The notes beneath the pieces are model-generated. The model was given only the letters and a program-made list of their open reading frames with translations. It was not told where the DNA came from and did no database searches. A stretch of DNA of 64,000 nucleotides from Methylobacterium sp. PvR107 (GTDB lineage: Bacteria > Pseudomonadota > Alphaproteobacteria > Rhizobiales > Beijerinckiaceae), in contig NZ_JAFIBW010000001.1 in NCBI RefSeq assembly GCF_017833295.1, positions 1,860,001-1,924,000 on the forward strand. Reading direction: 5' to 3'. A program made the translations under genes and the position numbers. Positions 1 to 8,865 of this stretch are shown piece after piece; the first letter of the stretch is position 1; every line of letters starts with the position of its first letter.

Positions 1-81
1 CGGACATCCGGTGGTCTGCGCATCGTGCTTGTAGACGCCCTGCGTGCCGCCATGGGCGCGGGCCTTCGAGATGGTTTCCAT
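1..81 (-). CDS. fghA: S-formylglutathione hydrolase, N-terminal fragment (cut by window edge)
   Basis: Only the first 27 codons lie in the window. The reading METISKARAHGGTQGVYKHD matches the typical start of S-formylglutathione hydrolase, where a GG-QGVY-H motif opens the protein. The enzyme hydrolyses S-formylglutathione to formate and glutathione, the step after the dehydrogenase encoded just upstream on the same strand. An AGGAG ribosome site (revcomp of 92-96) supports the ATG at 81. The call rests on a short piece plus the gene context. Confidence 0.75.
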   Translation of the reverse strand, partial: METISKARAHGGTQGVYKHDAQTTGCP

Positions 82-135
82 CGGCTGTGATCTCCTGTGC
101 GTGGGCTGAGACGATCGTCTTCAGAAAGTCGCGGC

Positions 136-248
136 TCTCCTCCCCCTGCGGAGAGGAGTTGACGGTGGGGGTGGCTCGGCCAGCCTCAGCCGGCCGAGGG
201 TCTCCCGACCAACCCCCATCCCTGGCCCCTCCCCGCACGGGGAAGGGT
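136..248. repeat. GC-rich intergenic inverted repeat
   Basis: The sequence between fghA and frmA has mutually complementary halves: CTCCTCCCCCTGCGGAGAGGAG at the left is a hairpin of its own, GGTGGGGGTGG pairs roughly with CCAACCCCCATCC, and CCCCTCCCCGCACGGGGAAGGG closes the element. It resembles the short palindromic intergenic repeats found in many copies in alphaproteobacterial genomes. No second full copy is seen in this window. Confidence 0.5.
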
Positions 249-257
249 TGTCGAGTG

Positions 258-1394
258 TCAGTAGACGACCACGGATCGGATCGACTTGCCCTCGTGCATG
301 AGGTCGAAGCCGTGGTTGATCTCTTCCAGCGGCATGGTGTGGGTGATCAGATCATCGATGTTGATCTTGCCCTCCATGTACCAGTCGACGATCTTCGGCA
401 CGTCCGTGCGGCCGCGGGCGCCGCCGAAGGCCGAGCCCTTCCAGACCCGACCGGTGACCAGCTGGAACGGACGGGTCGAGATCTCGCGGCCGGCCTCGGC
501 CACGCCGATGACGATCGACTCGCCCCAGCCGCGATGGCAGCACTCGAGCGCTTGGCGCATCACGTGGACGTTGCCGGTGCAGTCGAAGGAGAAGTCCGCA
601 CCCCCGCCGGTGAGATCGACGATGGCCTGGACCACCTTGTCGGTGCCGACCTCGTTCGGGTTGATGAAGTGGGTCATGCCGAACTTGCGGGCCATGGCCT
701 GCTTCTCCGGGTTGATGTCGACGCCGATGATCTTGTCGGCACCGACCATCCGGGCGGCCTGGAGGACGTTGAGGCCGATGCCGCCGAGACCAAAGACCAC
801 CACGTTGGCGCCGGGCCAGACCTTGGCGGTGTAGATCACCGCGCCGATGCCGGTGGTCACCCCGCAGCCGATGTAGCAGATCTTGTCGAAGGGGGCGTCT
901 TCGCGGATCTTGGCCAGCGCGATGGCGGGCAGGACCGTGAAGTTCGAGAAGGTCGAGCAGCCCATGTAGTGGAACACGGTGTTCGATCCGGAGGGGCTGC
1001 CGCCGGTGGAGACGCAGGAGAAGCGGCTCGTGCCGTCCGGCATCACGCCCTGGCCCTGGGTCGCGCGGATCGCGGTGCACAGGTTGGTGCGCTGGGACAG
1101 GCAAGACTTACAGTTGCGGCATTCCGGCGTGTAGAGCGGAATGACGTGGTCGCCGGGCTTCAGCGTGGTGACGCCGGCGCCGACCTCGCGAACGATGCCG
1201 GCGCCCTCATGGCCGAGGATCGCCGGGAACTTGCCCTCGGAATCGAGGCCCGAGAGCGTGTAGGCATCGGTGTGGCAGATGCCGGTGGCCATCAACTCGA
1301 CGAGAACCTCGCCGGCCTTGGGGCCCTCGATATCGATGGTCTCGATCGTGAGAGGCTTCTTAGCCTCCCACGCGACCGCGGCGCGCGTCTTCAT
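258..1394 (-). CDS. frmA: S-(hydroxymethyl)glutathione dehydrogenase / class III alcohol dehydrogenase
   Basis: Zinc-dependent, NAD-linked enzyme that oxidises S-hydroxymethylglutathione to S-formylglutathione in formaldehyde detoxification. The 378-residue protein has the catalytic zinc Cys in GICHTD, the GHEGAG motif, the four-cysteine structural zinc loop ([15 protein letters not shown]) and the Rossmann motif GLGGIGLN. Length is normal for the family. The ATG at 1394 is chosen over the GTG just before it because AGGAA lies six bases upstream of the ATG. It is followed after 176 bp by fghA, so the two consecutive glutathione-dependent steps are neighbours. Confidence 0.95.
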   Translation of the reverse strand: MKTRAAVAWEAKKPLTIETIDIEGPKAGEVLVELMATGICHTDAYTLSGLDSEGKFPAILGHEGAGIVREVGAGVTTLKPGDHVIPLYTPECRNCKSCLSQRTNLCTAIRATQGQGVMPDGTSRFSCVSTGGSPSGSNTVFHYMGCSTFSNFTVLPAIALAKIREDAPFDKICYIGCGVTTGIGAVIYTAKVWPGANVVVFGLGGIGLNVLQAARMVGADKIIGVDINPEKQAMARKFGMTHFINPNEVGTDKVVQAIVDLTGGGADFSFDCTGNVHVMRQALECCHRGWGESIVIGVAEAGREISTRPFQLVTGRVWKGSAFGGARGRTDVPKIVDWYMEGKINIDDLITHTMPLEEINHGFDLMHEGKSIRSVVVY

Positions 1395-1939
1395 CACGTG
1401 TTCCTATTGTCTGGATGATCACGGACGGCGCCGAACTGCCGACTCTTCGGCGCACCTCACTCAAGGGCTGCGCACCGAACGGTCCGAGGATCTGTCGCGT
1501 GTGTGATGCTTCTTGTGCCCGGATGCAACGCCTGCATCCGCGTTTCCGTCGGGGCGACCCCGTTCCGGTCGGTGCGGGACGTGGGTCGCCTCAGCGCAGT
1601 CCGAGTCGAGCGCGAACTCCAAACCATGGATCGCACTCTCCCCAGGACCTGGGGCACGCGGCTCGACCGTCTCTCTACTGTCCTGTGGGTGAGCCGGTGC
1701 CGGTTACGCCTCCGCCTTCCCGGGACTCCGTCGCCCCCGCTCTCTTGGATCGATCGTCGTCAAACGTCCGGCCGCGCACGCGACCGCAATCCGTCGTGGC
1801 GTATTCTGGCCGATCGCTGAACGGCCGGTGACGGATACCAGAGCCGGCGAAGCGGACGCTCTGCCCAGAGGTCTGTGGCCGACAGCTTCCATCCAATCGT
1901 CATTTCTCCGGACCGCTCACGAAAGCGGAGCGGTACGCC
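1395..1939. other. Intergenic stretch without a supported gene
   Basis: About 545 bases between the frmA start and the P450 stop. Open frames here have no recognisable domain and no good ribosome sites. Two short perfect inverted repeats are visible: GGATGCA-N5-TGCATCC at 1521-1539 and CCCCAGG-A-CCTGGGG at 1640-1654; neither is followed by a T run. The frmA promoter must lie in the first part, but no clear sigma-70 boxes were found. Confidence 0.5.
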
Positions 1940-3205
1940 TCATCGGATTCCGTCGATGGCAATTCCGAGCTGTCGGGGACCGCGCAGTGAGGCACCGGGA
2001 CGGTAGGGCGGCGGATCCTGCAAGAGGCGCGGCGATACGAGCCTGCGGCTCAGTGCGACGAGGGCGATCTCGGCCTCGATCCGCGCGAGGGGCGCACCAA
2101 CGCAGTAATGCAGGCCGCCACCGAAGCCGAAGTGCTGGTTATCCTCTCGGTCGGGGTCGAAGCGGTCGGGCTCGGCAAAGCGCGCGGGGTCGCGGTTGCC
2201 AGCGGCGAAGACCAGGATCACAGGCGCGCCTTTCGGGATCGTCTCGCCGGCGATCTCGATAGCCGCCAGCGCCTTGCGGGTCCGGAAGTGCACCGGCGGA
2301 TCAAAGCGCAGCAATTCCTCGATCAGCCGCGGCGACCGCTCGGGATCGGAGCGGAGCCGCTCCAACTCGTTGGGGTGACGCAGGAGCTGAAGCATCCCGT
2401 TGGTGATGAGATTCACCGTGGTCTCGTGGCCAGCCACCAGCAACAGGACGGCGGTGGCGATCAGGTCGAAGTCGCCCATGCGCTTGCCTCCGGCGGAGGC
2501 CGGGGCGGCAAGGCCGCTCAGCATGTCGTCGACCGGGCGCCGCCGCTTCTCTCGAATCAGGTCGCGCATGTAGGCGGAGATCTCATCGAAGGCCGCCACC
2601 GTCCTGTGTCGACCCGCCTCATCGTGGCGAGCGTCCGGCTCTATGGCGGTGGCGAGTTGCGTCGCCCAGGCCTGGAACCGCGGCTCGTCCGCCTCCGGCA
2701 CGCCGAGAAGCGCGCAGATCACCGTGACCGGGAGCGGATAGGAGAAGTCATCCACGAGGCAGATCCTATCGCGGCCACGCCATGCGTCGATGAGCCTATC
2801 CACCTCGCGGACGATGCCTTCACGCAGCGCGTTCACCCGCCCCACCATGAACTGGCGCATCACGAAGCGTCTCAAAGTGTCGTGGTCGGGCGGATCGCGG
2901 AAGATCAGCGGGCGATGCGCGGTGACGATCCGGTTCTTGATCGGGTTGAGGAACCAGTCTCTCAGCGGGTTACCGGTGTGAGGACGTCTCGACGGCGGCA
3001 GGTCCTCGGAGCTGAGACGCGGGTCGAAGATCAGGCTTCGGATCGCCGCGTGTGCGCTCACGACGTAGCTGCCATCGCGCTGTCGCGAGACCGGGGTCTC
3101 CCTCAACCGCGCGTAGAGCGGGTACGGGTCAGCGCGATTGTTCTGCCGGATGATCTCGGAGAACAGCGCATCCCGCTCTTCGACGTGCGGAGGGGCGTCA
3201 GGCAT
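1940..3205 (-). CDS. Cytochrome P450
   Basis: Soluble bacterial P450 mono-oxygenase of 421 residues. The I-helix oxygen-binding motif AGHETT is at about 258-263, the ExxR pair in EELLRF at 297-300 and the haem-binding loop FGFGGGLHYCVGAPLAR with the thiolate Cys at about 368. Substrate cannot be read from the sequence. No ferredoxin or ferredoxin reductase gene is adjacent, so electrons must come from elsewhere; the neighbouring flavin disulfide reductase belongs to a different family. No clear Shine-Dalgarno sequence precedes the ATG. The start is taken as the first in-frame ATG, which gives the usual N-terminal length. Confidence 0.92.
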   Translation of the reverse strand: MPDAPPHVEERDALFSEIIRQNNRADPYPLYARLRETPVSRQRDGSYVVSAHAAIRSLIFDPRLSSEDLPPSRRPHTGNPLRDWFLNPIKNRIVTAHRPLIFRDPPDHDTLRRFVMRQFMVGRVNALREGIVREVDRLIDAWRGRDRICLVDDFSYPLPVTVICALLGVPEADEPRFQAWATQLATAIEPDARHDEAGRHRTVAAFDEISAYMRDLIREKRRRPVDDMLSGLAAPASAGGKRMGDFDLIATAVLLLVAGHETTVNLITNGMLQLLRHPNELERLRSDPERSPRLIEELLRFDPPVHFRTRKALAAIEIAGETIPKGAPVILVFAAGNRDPARFAEPDRFDPDREDNQHFGFGGGLHYCVGAPLARIEAEIALVALSRRLVSPRLLQDPPPYRPGASLRGPRQLGIAIDGIR

Positions 3206-3271
3206 GTCGGATCGCTGCCAAGTCCAGGCTCACCTGTCGGGTTGGCCGCATCGCGGCCACCGAACCATCCA

Positions 3272-4690
3272 TCACGGGCTTTCGGTCGATCCGTTCGATG
3301 AGCCACCACTCGACAACAGTGGCTTGAGATCTCCGAGCACGGTCGGAATCAGTTCGGACACGGTGGGATGGATCGGGACCGCCCATTGCAGGGTCGGCGC
3401 GGTCGCGCCCACGTTCATCATGTCGAGGATGCCGTGGATCGCCTCGTCACCGCCGGTGCCTAGGATCGCCGCGCCCAGGATCGCGCGGCTCTCGGCATCC
3501 ACCAGCACCTTCATGAATCCCTTTGTCTCGCCCTTCTCCACGGCCCGACCCACCCTGGTCATGGGACGGGTGCCCATCAGCGCCGGTCGGCCGCTCTGGC
3601 GCACCTCCGCCTCGCTCATTCCCACGCGGCCGAGAGGCGGGTCGGTGTACAGGGCGTAGCCGGGGATCCGGTCGCTGACGCGTCGGCTCGCTCCGTCGAG
3701 GAGGTTGGCGGCCACGATTTCGAAGTCGTTGTAGGCGGTGTGGGTGAAGGCGCCTCGCCCGTTGCAATCGCCGAGCGCGTAGACGCCCGGCACGCTGGTC
3801 TGAAGGCCGTCGTCGACGGTGATGAAGCCGCGCCCATCCGTGGCGATGCCGGCCGCGTCCAAACCGAGATCGTCGGTGTTGGGGCGTCGCCCCACGGCCA
3901 GCAGCACGTGAGTACCGATGATTTCCGGCTCGCCCTCGGTGCAGTCCACACCGACAGCGACGCCGTCGCCATGGGGCGCGAAGCGGATGCACTCGGCGTT
4001 CAGCCTCAGGGCGATGCCCTCGTCTCGCAGGATGCCGGCGACAGCCTCGGAGACGTCCGGGTCCTCGCGGCCGATCAGCCGCGGGCCCATCTCCACGACG
4101 GTGACCTCGCTGCCGAAGCGGCGGTAGGCTTGCGCGAATTCGAGCCCGATGTAGCTGCCGCCGACCACCACAAGGTGCTCCGGGATGGTGTCGAGCTGCA
4201 GCAGCGCGGTGTTGGTCATGAACGGCACCGCGTCGATGCCGGGCAAGGCCGGCACATGCGCGCGGCCGCCCACGTTGATGAAGATGCGCTCGGCCTCCAG
4301 CACGTCCCCGCCGACCAATACCGAATGGCCCGACAAGAACCGGGCGTGCCCCGAGAAGATGGTGCAGCCATCCATGCCGCGCAGCCAGTTCTCGACACCG
4401 GCCCGCGCCCGAGCCGAAACGCCCTGCTGGCGCGCGGCGACCGCCTTCGCGTCGATGCCCACACCTCCATGAAGCACGACGCCGTATTCCGCGGCGCGGC
4501 GGGCGAGGTGGGCGGCGTAGGCGCTGGCCACCAAGGTCTTTGTCGGCATGCAGCCGGTGTTCACGCAGGTGCCGCCGAATAACTTGCGCTCGATCACCGC
4601 GACCCGCTGCCCGGCAGCGGTGAGGCGCCCGGCGAGCGGCGGCCCGGCCTGGCCGGCACCGATGACGATGGCGTCGAACCGGCGTCCCAT
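3272..4690 (-). CDS. FAD-dependent pyridine nucleotide-disulfide oxidoreductase (mercuric reductase/lipoamide dehydrogenase-like)
   Basis: The 472-residue protein has an N-terminal FAD motif (GAGQAGPPLAG), the redox disulfide GGTCVNTGCMPTK near residues 40-52, the NAD(P) motif VVGGSYIGLEFAQ, the second FAD motif ALGDCNG and the C-terminal dimerisation domain with the His-containing motif HPTVSE. This is the class I flavin disulfide reductase architecture. It lacks the N-terminal heavy-metal domain and the C-terminal Cys pair of classic MerA, so mercury reduction is doubtful. The ATG at 4690 overlaps the TGA of the DUF4126 gene by one base and has GGAG upstream, so it is probably translationally coupled. 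Confidence 0.88.
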   Translation of the reverse strand: MGRRFDAIVIGAGQAGPPLAGRLTAAGQRVAVIERKLFGGTCVNTGCMPTKTLVASAYAAHLARRAAEYGVVLHGGVGIDAKAVAARQQGVSARARAGVENWLRGMDGCTIFSGHARFLSGHSVLVGGDVLEAERIFINVGGRAHVPALPGIDAVPFMTNTALLQLDTIPEHLVVVGGSYIGLEFAQAYRRFGSEVTVVEMGPRLIGREDPDVSEAVAGILRDEGIALRLNAECIRFAPHGDGVAVGVDCTEGEPEIIGTHVLLAVGRRPNTDDLGLDAAGIATDGRGFITVDDGLQTSVPGVYALGDCNGRGAFTHTAYNDFEIVAANLLDGASRRVSDRIPGYALYTDPPLGRVGMSEAEVRQSGRPALMGTRPMTRVGRAVEKGETKGFMKVLVDAESRAILGAAILGTGGDEAIHGILDMMNVGATAPTLQWAVPIHPTVSELIPTVLGDLKPLLSSGGSSNGSTESP

Positions 4691-5151
4691 CACAGTGCTC
4701 CGAGAACGAGCGCCCCGGCGAGCAGGGCAACCGCGTCCTCGATGAAGGCGGCCGGGCGGTCCTTGCCGAAGGAGGCCGCGAGGCGTCCGCGCACCGCGGC
4801 GCCCCCGAGGGTCCCGATCACGGCGCCGACGATGCCCGCCACGAGCCCCCCGAGGAGCTGTCCGGATGGCAGGCCGATCGCCGCTCCGCTAAGGGCGCCG
4901 CTGAGCAGCCGGGGGGCGAACTGCATCGGGACCTTGCGGCTCGGAGTGCTCGGCAACTGGTCCGTGACGAACTCGCCCAGGGCCAGGAGCGTGAACACGT
5001 AGGGCGTGAACCGGTAGCTCAGGAAGGCGAGCCACGATCCGTCCAGGTTGAGCCACCCCAGGGCCGCGGCCCAACTCACCACCGCCGGAGCCGTGAACGC
5101 CCGAAGGCCCGCGATGACGCCGAGGAGCAACGCCAGAAGATAAAGGGTCAC
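4690..5151 (-). CDS. DUF4126 family membrane protein
   Basis: A 153-residue hydrophobic protein with about four membrane segments. It opens with a hydrophobic helix followed by LRAFTAPA, and has the conserved EFVTDQLPSTPSR loop and Gly-rich helices that mark DUF4126. The family is of unknown function. It lies first in a two-gene unit with the flavin disulfide reductase, with stop and start overlapping, which suggests a functional link that is not described for the family as far as I know. Confidence 0.8.
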   Translation of the reverse strand: MTLYLLALLLGVIAGLRAFTAPAVVSWAAALGWLNLDGSWLAFLSYRFTPYVFTLLALGEFVTDQLPSTPSRKVPMQFAPRLLSGALSGAAIGLPSGQLLGGLVAGIVGAVIGTLGGAAVRGRLAASFGKDRPAAFIEDAVALLAGALVLGAL

Positions 5152-5285
5152 CGGTCGTCTCCTTCGCGGGGAATATCAAAGGAAGCCAATGTCATGCCGG
5201 ACATCGGCCAGGCGCTGCGGAATCCTGCAGCGCCGTAGTTTTTGCACGTCGTCAGGAACGGGCCGCCGTATGGTCGTTTCTTGTT

Positions 5286-6173
5286 CTAGCCCTCGTTCAA
5301 GACGTCAGCGTGAGCACGGGCGAACTCGCCGACCGTCATCGAACGCTTGCCCGTCAGCAGCTCGACATTGTTGTCCGCCCCGGACATGGCTCCGTGTTGG
5401 TACTCTTCCATCGCGCCGGCGAAGTGCTGGACGATGTACGCAGGCACGCCCATCGCTGCCAGCGAGGCGCAGTATTCGTCAACCGGCAGGTCTTGAAAGA
5501 CAATCTTGCGTCCGAGCGCCTCGGACAGTTCGGCGGCCATCTGATCGTGATCCATCTCGACCGGACCCGAGAGCGGGATGGTTTTGCCGATGTGGGCCGC
5601 GGGATCCTTCAAGAGGGCCGCGATGGCGCGACCCTGGTCGTCGGCGGCGATCGGTGAGTGCCGCCCCTTGCCGGCCGGCATACGCAGCACGCCCTGCCTC
5701 AGGTACGGGAGCTGCCATGGATAGAGCAGCCATTCGAGGAAGTAGGTCGGCCGCAGGTGGATCACCGGGACGCCGGACCAGTCGAACACCTGTTCGGCGA
5801 TGAAGGTGTCGCGGCACGACGCGCTCTTCGAGTGGCGGTCTGCGGAACGTTGCGAGAGGTTGACGATCGTCCCGACCCCCGCCTCCTTGGCGGCCTGGGC
5901 GAAATTGACGGCGGCACTCAGGAGGCCTGGGGCGACCGGCCAGACGAAGTAAGCCGCGTCGACGCCCTCCATGGCGGCGCGGACGGTATCGATCTCCTGC
6001 AGGTCGCCGACGACGACCTCGGCGCCCAGCTTCTCCAGCGCCTCGGATCGGGCGTCCCGCTTGTGAACCATCGCCCGGACGGCGAGGCCGAGTTCGATGG
6101 ACGACCTCACGGCGGCGCGGCCGGTGTCCCCGGTGGCGCCCGCGATCAAGACCTTGCGTGACATCGTCGGCAT
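5286..6173 (-). CDS. NmrA-like NAD(P)-binding reductase
   Basis: The 295-residue protein starts with the Rossmann motif VLIAGATGDTGRAAV, followed by the D-x-x-D pattern of atypical short-chain dehydrogenases and a conserved NLSQRSADRH segment in place of the classical YxxxK catalytic pair. This is the NmrA/HSCARG type, which acts as a redox sensor or quinone/isoflavone-type reductase. It is flanked by intergenic regions of about 130 and 110 bp and is probably transcribed alone. An in-frame ATG three codons in (MSRKVL) is an alternative start. Confidence 0.85.
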   Translation of the reverse strand: MPTMSRKVLIAGATGDTGRAAVRSSIELGLAVRAMVHKRDARSEALEKLGAEVVVGDLQEIDTVRAAMEGVDAAYFVWPVAPGLLSAAVNFAQAAKEAGVGTIVNLSQRSADRHSKSASCRDTFIAEQVFDWSGVPVIHLRPTYFLEWLLYPWQLPYLRQGVLRMPAGKGRHSPIAADDQGRAIAALLKDPAAHIGKTIPLSGPVEMDHDQMAAELSEALGRKIVFQDLPVDEYCASLAAMGVPAYIVQHFAGAMEEYQHGAMSGADNNVELLTGKRSMTVGEFARAHADVLNEG

Positions 6174-6284
6174 CCTTCTGCGTCCATGACCGAAACCATC
6201 CGTCGCCCCTCGTTTGCCGGGAGGCCTTCGCGACAGCGGTGACCGCGCCCTGCAGGGACGAGGGCGTCGTGGTGTGTGTGAAGC

Positions 6285-6833
6285 TCAGGCGTCGGCTTCC
6301 GGGCGCAGCCGGCTCGGTGGCACGACCGTGTCCACGCGCCCGGTCGCGACGTCGTAGACGACACCCGTGACGACGAGGCCGGCGGGCAGCCGGAGGTTGG
6401 CCTTCACGGCGGCCACGTCCACGGCCACCGCCTTGTAGGGATCCGTGATGGCCAGGCCTTCGAGGGCGGCCTCGTCAACGCGCAGGTACTCCGCGATCAA
6501 GTCGGGCACGAGTCGGTACCCGATGTTGATGCCGCAGTCGGTGTGGTGGAGGACGATCAGATTCCAGCCCTCGCCGATGTCCTTGCCCGCGCCCTGGGCG
6601 ACCTTCCTGAGGATTGCCATCGTCTGGAGCGTCGTCATGTCGACGCGGCCGGCGACGTTGCGGATCACGACGGCCTCACCGGGCGCGAGGTCGAAGACAT
6701 CCACGGGATCGACCCGGGGGTCGACGCAACCGACGATGATGGTTCTCTCGGACGGCAACATCTTGAGGCCTGAGGCGAACGTCCGCTCGGCGAAGACTTT
6801 GTTGCGCTGCGTGAGCGTCTCGACGAAGTCCAT
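6285..6833 (-). CDS. Beta-class carbonic anhydrase-like protein
   Basis: A 182-residue protein with the zinc-ligand motifs of beta-carbonic anhydrase: CVDPR (Cys plus the Asp-Arg dyad) and HHTDCG (His and Cys). The enzyme interconverts CO2 and bicarbonate. A longer reading starting with GTG at 6875 would overlap the upstream gene, but the ATG at 6833 is preceded by a strong AGGAG at good spacing, so the shorter start is chosen. It is the last gene of an operon with an exported protein and an alpha/beta hydrolase. Confidence 0.85.
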   Translation of the reverse strand: MDFVETLTQRNKVFAERTFASGLKMLPSERTIIVGCVDPRVDPVDVFDLAPGEAVVIRNVAGRVDMTTLQTMAILRKVAQGAGKDIGEGWNLIVLHHTDCGINIGYRLVPDLIAEYLRVDEAALEGLAITDPYKAVAVDVAAVKANLRLPAGLVVTGVVYDVATGRVDTVVPPSRLRPEADA

Positions 6834-6871
6834 ACTGCTCTCCTGTCGGTCCGAGGGACCCGGTCGGTCGC

Positions 6872-7333
6872 TCACTTGGCCGGATTGTTCAGAAGCATCC
6901 GCAGGGGGCTGATCGGCCCGAGCGGGATGAGCTGGAACTCCATCAGCCCAGCCGGGCCGAAGGGCAGTTTTTCCAGGAGTGCCTTGGCGTCACCGGCGTC
7001 GGTGACGTTCATGAGGAACACGACGCCGCTCTGATCCTGCTTCACGAACCACTGGTCGATCTTGCCGTCGAGGTAGAGAAGCACGGTCGCGCGCACCTCG
7101 TCGGGCAGCACCTTCTGCCAGTCCGCGGGGGTCGCCTTCGCGGTGAAGCTGCCGATGGCGAGGACCTTCGTCGTGGGCACGGGCACCGGAGCCCGCGACG
7201 CCGCCGTTTCCGGCGGGGTCCCCCCCTGGGCGTGGGCGGTGCCAGGCAGGACCGCCAGGGTGGCCAGGGCGAGGAGCCCAAGGCCTCGACCCGCGAGATC
7301 CCGAGCGACCGGGCGAGCGAAGAGGCGGTTCAT
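6872..7333 (-). CDS. Secreted small protein, muconolactone isomerase-like fold possible
   Basis: A 153-residue protein with an N-terminal signal peptide (positively charged start, hydrophobic core, cleavage near TAHA-Q at about 35). The mature part resembles the small ferredoxin-like domain of muconolactone isomerase and YciI-type proteins, with a pattern of WQKVLPDEVRATVLLYLDGK followed by a C-terminal LPFGPAGLMEFQLIPL segment. The enzymatic role is unknown. Its start overlaps the stop of the alpha/beta hydrolase in an ATGA, so the two are translated together. Confidence 0.65.
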   Translation of the reverse strand: MNRLFARPVARDLAGRGLGLLALATLAVLPGTAHAQGGTPPETAASRAPVPVPTTKVLAIGSFTAKATPADWQKVLPDEVRATVLLYLDGKIDQWFVKQDQSGVVFLMNVTDAGDAKALLEKLPFGPAGLMEFQLIPLGPISPLRMLLNNPAK

Positions 7334-8220
7334 GACAGCATCTCCGCGGCCACGAGGGCAGGCTCGTCGAGCTGCAGCCAGTGACCGGCCGATAGGAGGC
7401 GGAGGGAAGCGTTCCTGAAGTAGGAGGTGTACTCACGCGCGTGATCCGCGCTGAAGTAAGGATCGTTCTCACCCCAGATGACCTTCGCCGGGATGTCGAG
7501 CTTGGCCAGCTCGGGGATGCGCGCCGCGTTGCGCTCCATCTCGTCGAAAAACTGCGCCGTCATCTGCACGAAGGCCGGTCCGGCGCCATCCACGCGGAAG
7601 TTTTTGTCGATGACCGGGCCGAGGAAGGCGTCGTAATGCGCCTTGTGCTTGTCCGCGAGGTGCCGCTTGAAGGCCTCGCGCTGGAAGTTCACGACCCATC
7701 CGAACTGCTCCGGGCTCTGGATGAGGGCGCCCGACAGCGCCGCGAGACTTGGAGTTGCGAACAGGGTGATCAGCTCGGGCCATCGCGCGGCCGGCGATGC
7801 GGCGAAGGCGGCGTTGAGGATAACGAGGGCGGCGGTTCGTTCGGGATGCGCGAGGGCGAAGTTCAGCGCCGCGGCACCTGAGGAGTCGTGCGCGACCGGG
7901 ACGATCCGCTCCAACCCGAGCTGATCGACGACCGCTTCGAGGTCACCGCGTTGCTGCCGGAAGCTGTACTGCGCTCCTGCGGGCTTCTCCGACTGCCCAA
8001 AGCCCAGGAAGTCGAAGGTCACCACCCGACGCCCGGCGGCCACCAAATGGGGGACCAGGTCGTCGTAGATATGCAGGTTGTCGGGGAAGCCGTGCATGAG
8101 CACGAAGGCCGGCCCATCGCCCGGATAGTCGCGGGCGTAGACATCGCCCAAAGGGCGTTTGATGCGGTGTTCCTTGAACGCCGGTGCGTCGGCATCCGGG
8201 TGGGCTGATAGTCGGGTCAC
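7330..8220 (-). CDS. Alpha/beta hydrolase, haloalkane dehalogenase/epoxide hydrolase-like
   Basis: The 296-residue protein has the oxyanion motif HGFPDN (44-48), a nucleophile elbow HDSSGA with Asp at about 112 rather than Ser, the WGENDPYF acid region and the catalytic His in SAGHWLQLDEP. An Asp nucleophile is typical of haloalkane dehalogenases and epoxide hydrolases. Translation starts with GTG at 8220 behind a GAGG sequence. A copy of the MarR palindrome (8237-8254) sits directly upstream, so the operon with the secreted protein and carbonic anhydrase is probably repressed by the neighbouring MarR protein. Confidence 0.88.
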   Translation of the reverse strand: MTRLSAHPDADAPAFKEHRIKRPLGDVYARDYPGDGPAFVLMHGFPDNLHIYDDLVPHLVAAGRRVVTFDFLGFGQSEKPAGAQYSFRQQRGDLEAVVDQLGLERIVPVAHDSSGAAALNFALAHPERTAALVILNAAFAASPAARWPELITLFATPSLAALSGALIQSPEQFGWVVNFQREAFKRHLADKHKAHYDAFLGPVIDKNFRVDGAGPAFVQMTAQFFDEMERNAARIPELAKLDIPAKVIWGENDPYFSADHAREYTSYFRNASLRLLSAGHWLQLDEPALVAAEMLS

Positions 8221-8236
8221 GGCTCTGCCTCATCGG

Positions 8237-8254
8237 TTGGTGCATATGCAACAA
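8237..8254. promoter_or_regulatory. Putative MarR operator, site 1
   Basis: An 18-base near-palindrome, TTG-G-TGCATATGCA-A-CAA, lies in the 46 bases between the MarR stop and the GTG start of the alpha/beta hydrolase. It shares the GGTGCATAT core with three other sites in the window. The position is right for repression of the hydrolase operon. Confidence 0.65.
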
Positions 8255-8266
8255 TTCGGGTAAAAC

Positions 8267-8737
8267 TCAGACGGCCTCCGGCTTGCTCAGGATGTTGTCG
8301 GCGATGTCCATCACGGCGACCGTGCCGGCTTGGCCGAGCAACTTCTTCGCCTGTGCTTGCGCCTCTCGCCATGCGGGTGTCGCCTGGATCAGGAGCGCCT
8401 TGCCCGCATCGGTCAGTACGAGTGGCCGGACGCGGCCGTGTGCGCGGGTCGGATCCTCTTCCACCCATCCCGCGGTCATGATGACCTTGAGGTTGCGGGA
8501 CAGGGTCGACCGGTCCTGGCGGTGATAACGCCCGATCTCTGCCCGACTCGACGGTCCCAATTTGCCGATGACGACCAACAGAACGAACTGCGCGGCACCG
8601 ACGCCGAACGGTTGAAGCGCCTCGTCGTGGATGGCCGTCACGACGCGGGCGATCAGGCGTGTCCGCATGAGGACGCAGGTACCCCCGATCTCCGCGAGGA
8701 TCTCCTCCACTGTGTCTTGACAGCCCTGAGATGTCAT
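8267..8737 (-). CDS. MarR family transcriptional regulator
   Basis: A winged-helix regulator of 156 residues from the chosen ATG at 8737 (MTSQGCQDT). The helix-turn-helix region reads SSRAEIGRYHRQDRSTLSRNLK, followed by the wing DPTRAHGRVRPLVLTDAGK, the usual MarR signature. Longer readings exist, including an ATG inside the upstream palindrome. The usual family length (140-160) favours MTSQ, but no strong ribosome site decides this. A palindromic site overlaps its own promoter region, pointing to autoregulation. Phenolic or aromatic ligands are common for this family but cannot be read here. Confidence 0.88.
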   Translation of the reverse strand: MTSQGCQDTVEEILAEIGGTCVLMRTRLIARVVTAIHDEALQPFGVGAAQFVLLVVIGKLGPSSRAEIGRYHRQDRSTLSRNLKVIMTAGWVEEDPTRAHGRVRPLVLTDAGKALLIQATPAWREAQAQAKKLLGQAGTVAVMDIADNILSKPEAV

Positions 8738-8748
8738 GACCTTCAATT

Positions 8749-8762
8749 GGTGCATATACACC
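8749..8762. promoter_or_regulatory. Putative MarR operator, site 2 (marR promoter)
   Basis: GGTGCATATACACC, an imperfect dyad, lies 12 bases upstream of the MarR ATG. On the minus strand a consensus TTGACA (revcomp of 8767-8772) stands just upstream, so the operator lies between the -35 element and the start codon. This placement fits autorepression. Confidence 0.65.
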
Positions 8763-8865
8763 TTGATGTCAAGGCCGGGTCTCTTCTGCCGTTCCCCACA
8801 ATCGGATGCGGGCGGGGGCATCGTGCATTTCCCAGCGGCGGTCGATACGCTCACGCGGGCAGACT

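Noticed and set aside
1640..1654. CCCCAGG-A-CCTGGGG as a terminator
   Set aside because: A one-base loop cannot form a proper hairpin and no T run follows; probably chance.
2108..3301. 397-codon plus-strand frame within the P450 gene
   Set aside because: The minus strand has all P450 motifs; the plus reading has none.
3272..4690. Mercuric reductase identity
   Set aside because: The N-terminal metal-binding domain and the C-terminal Cys-Cys tail are absent and no mer genes are adjacent.
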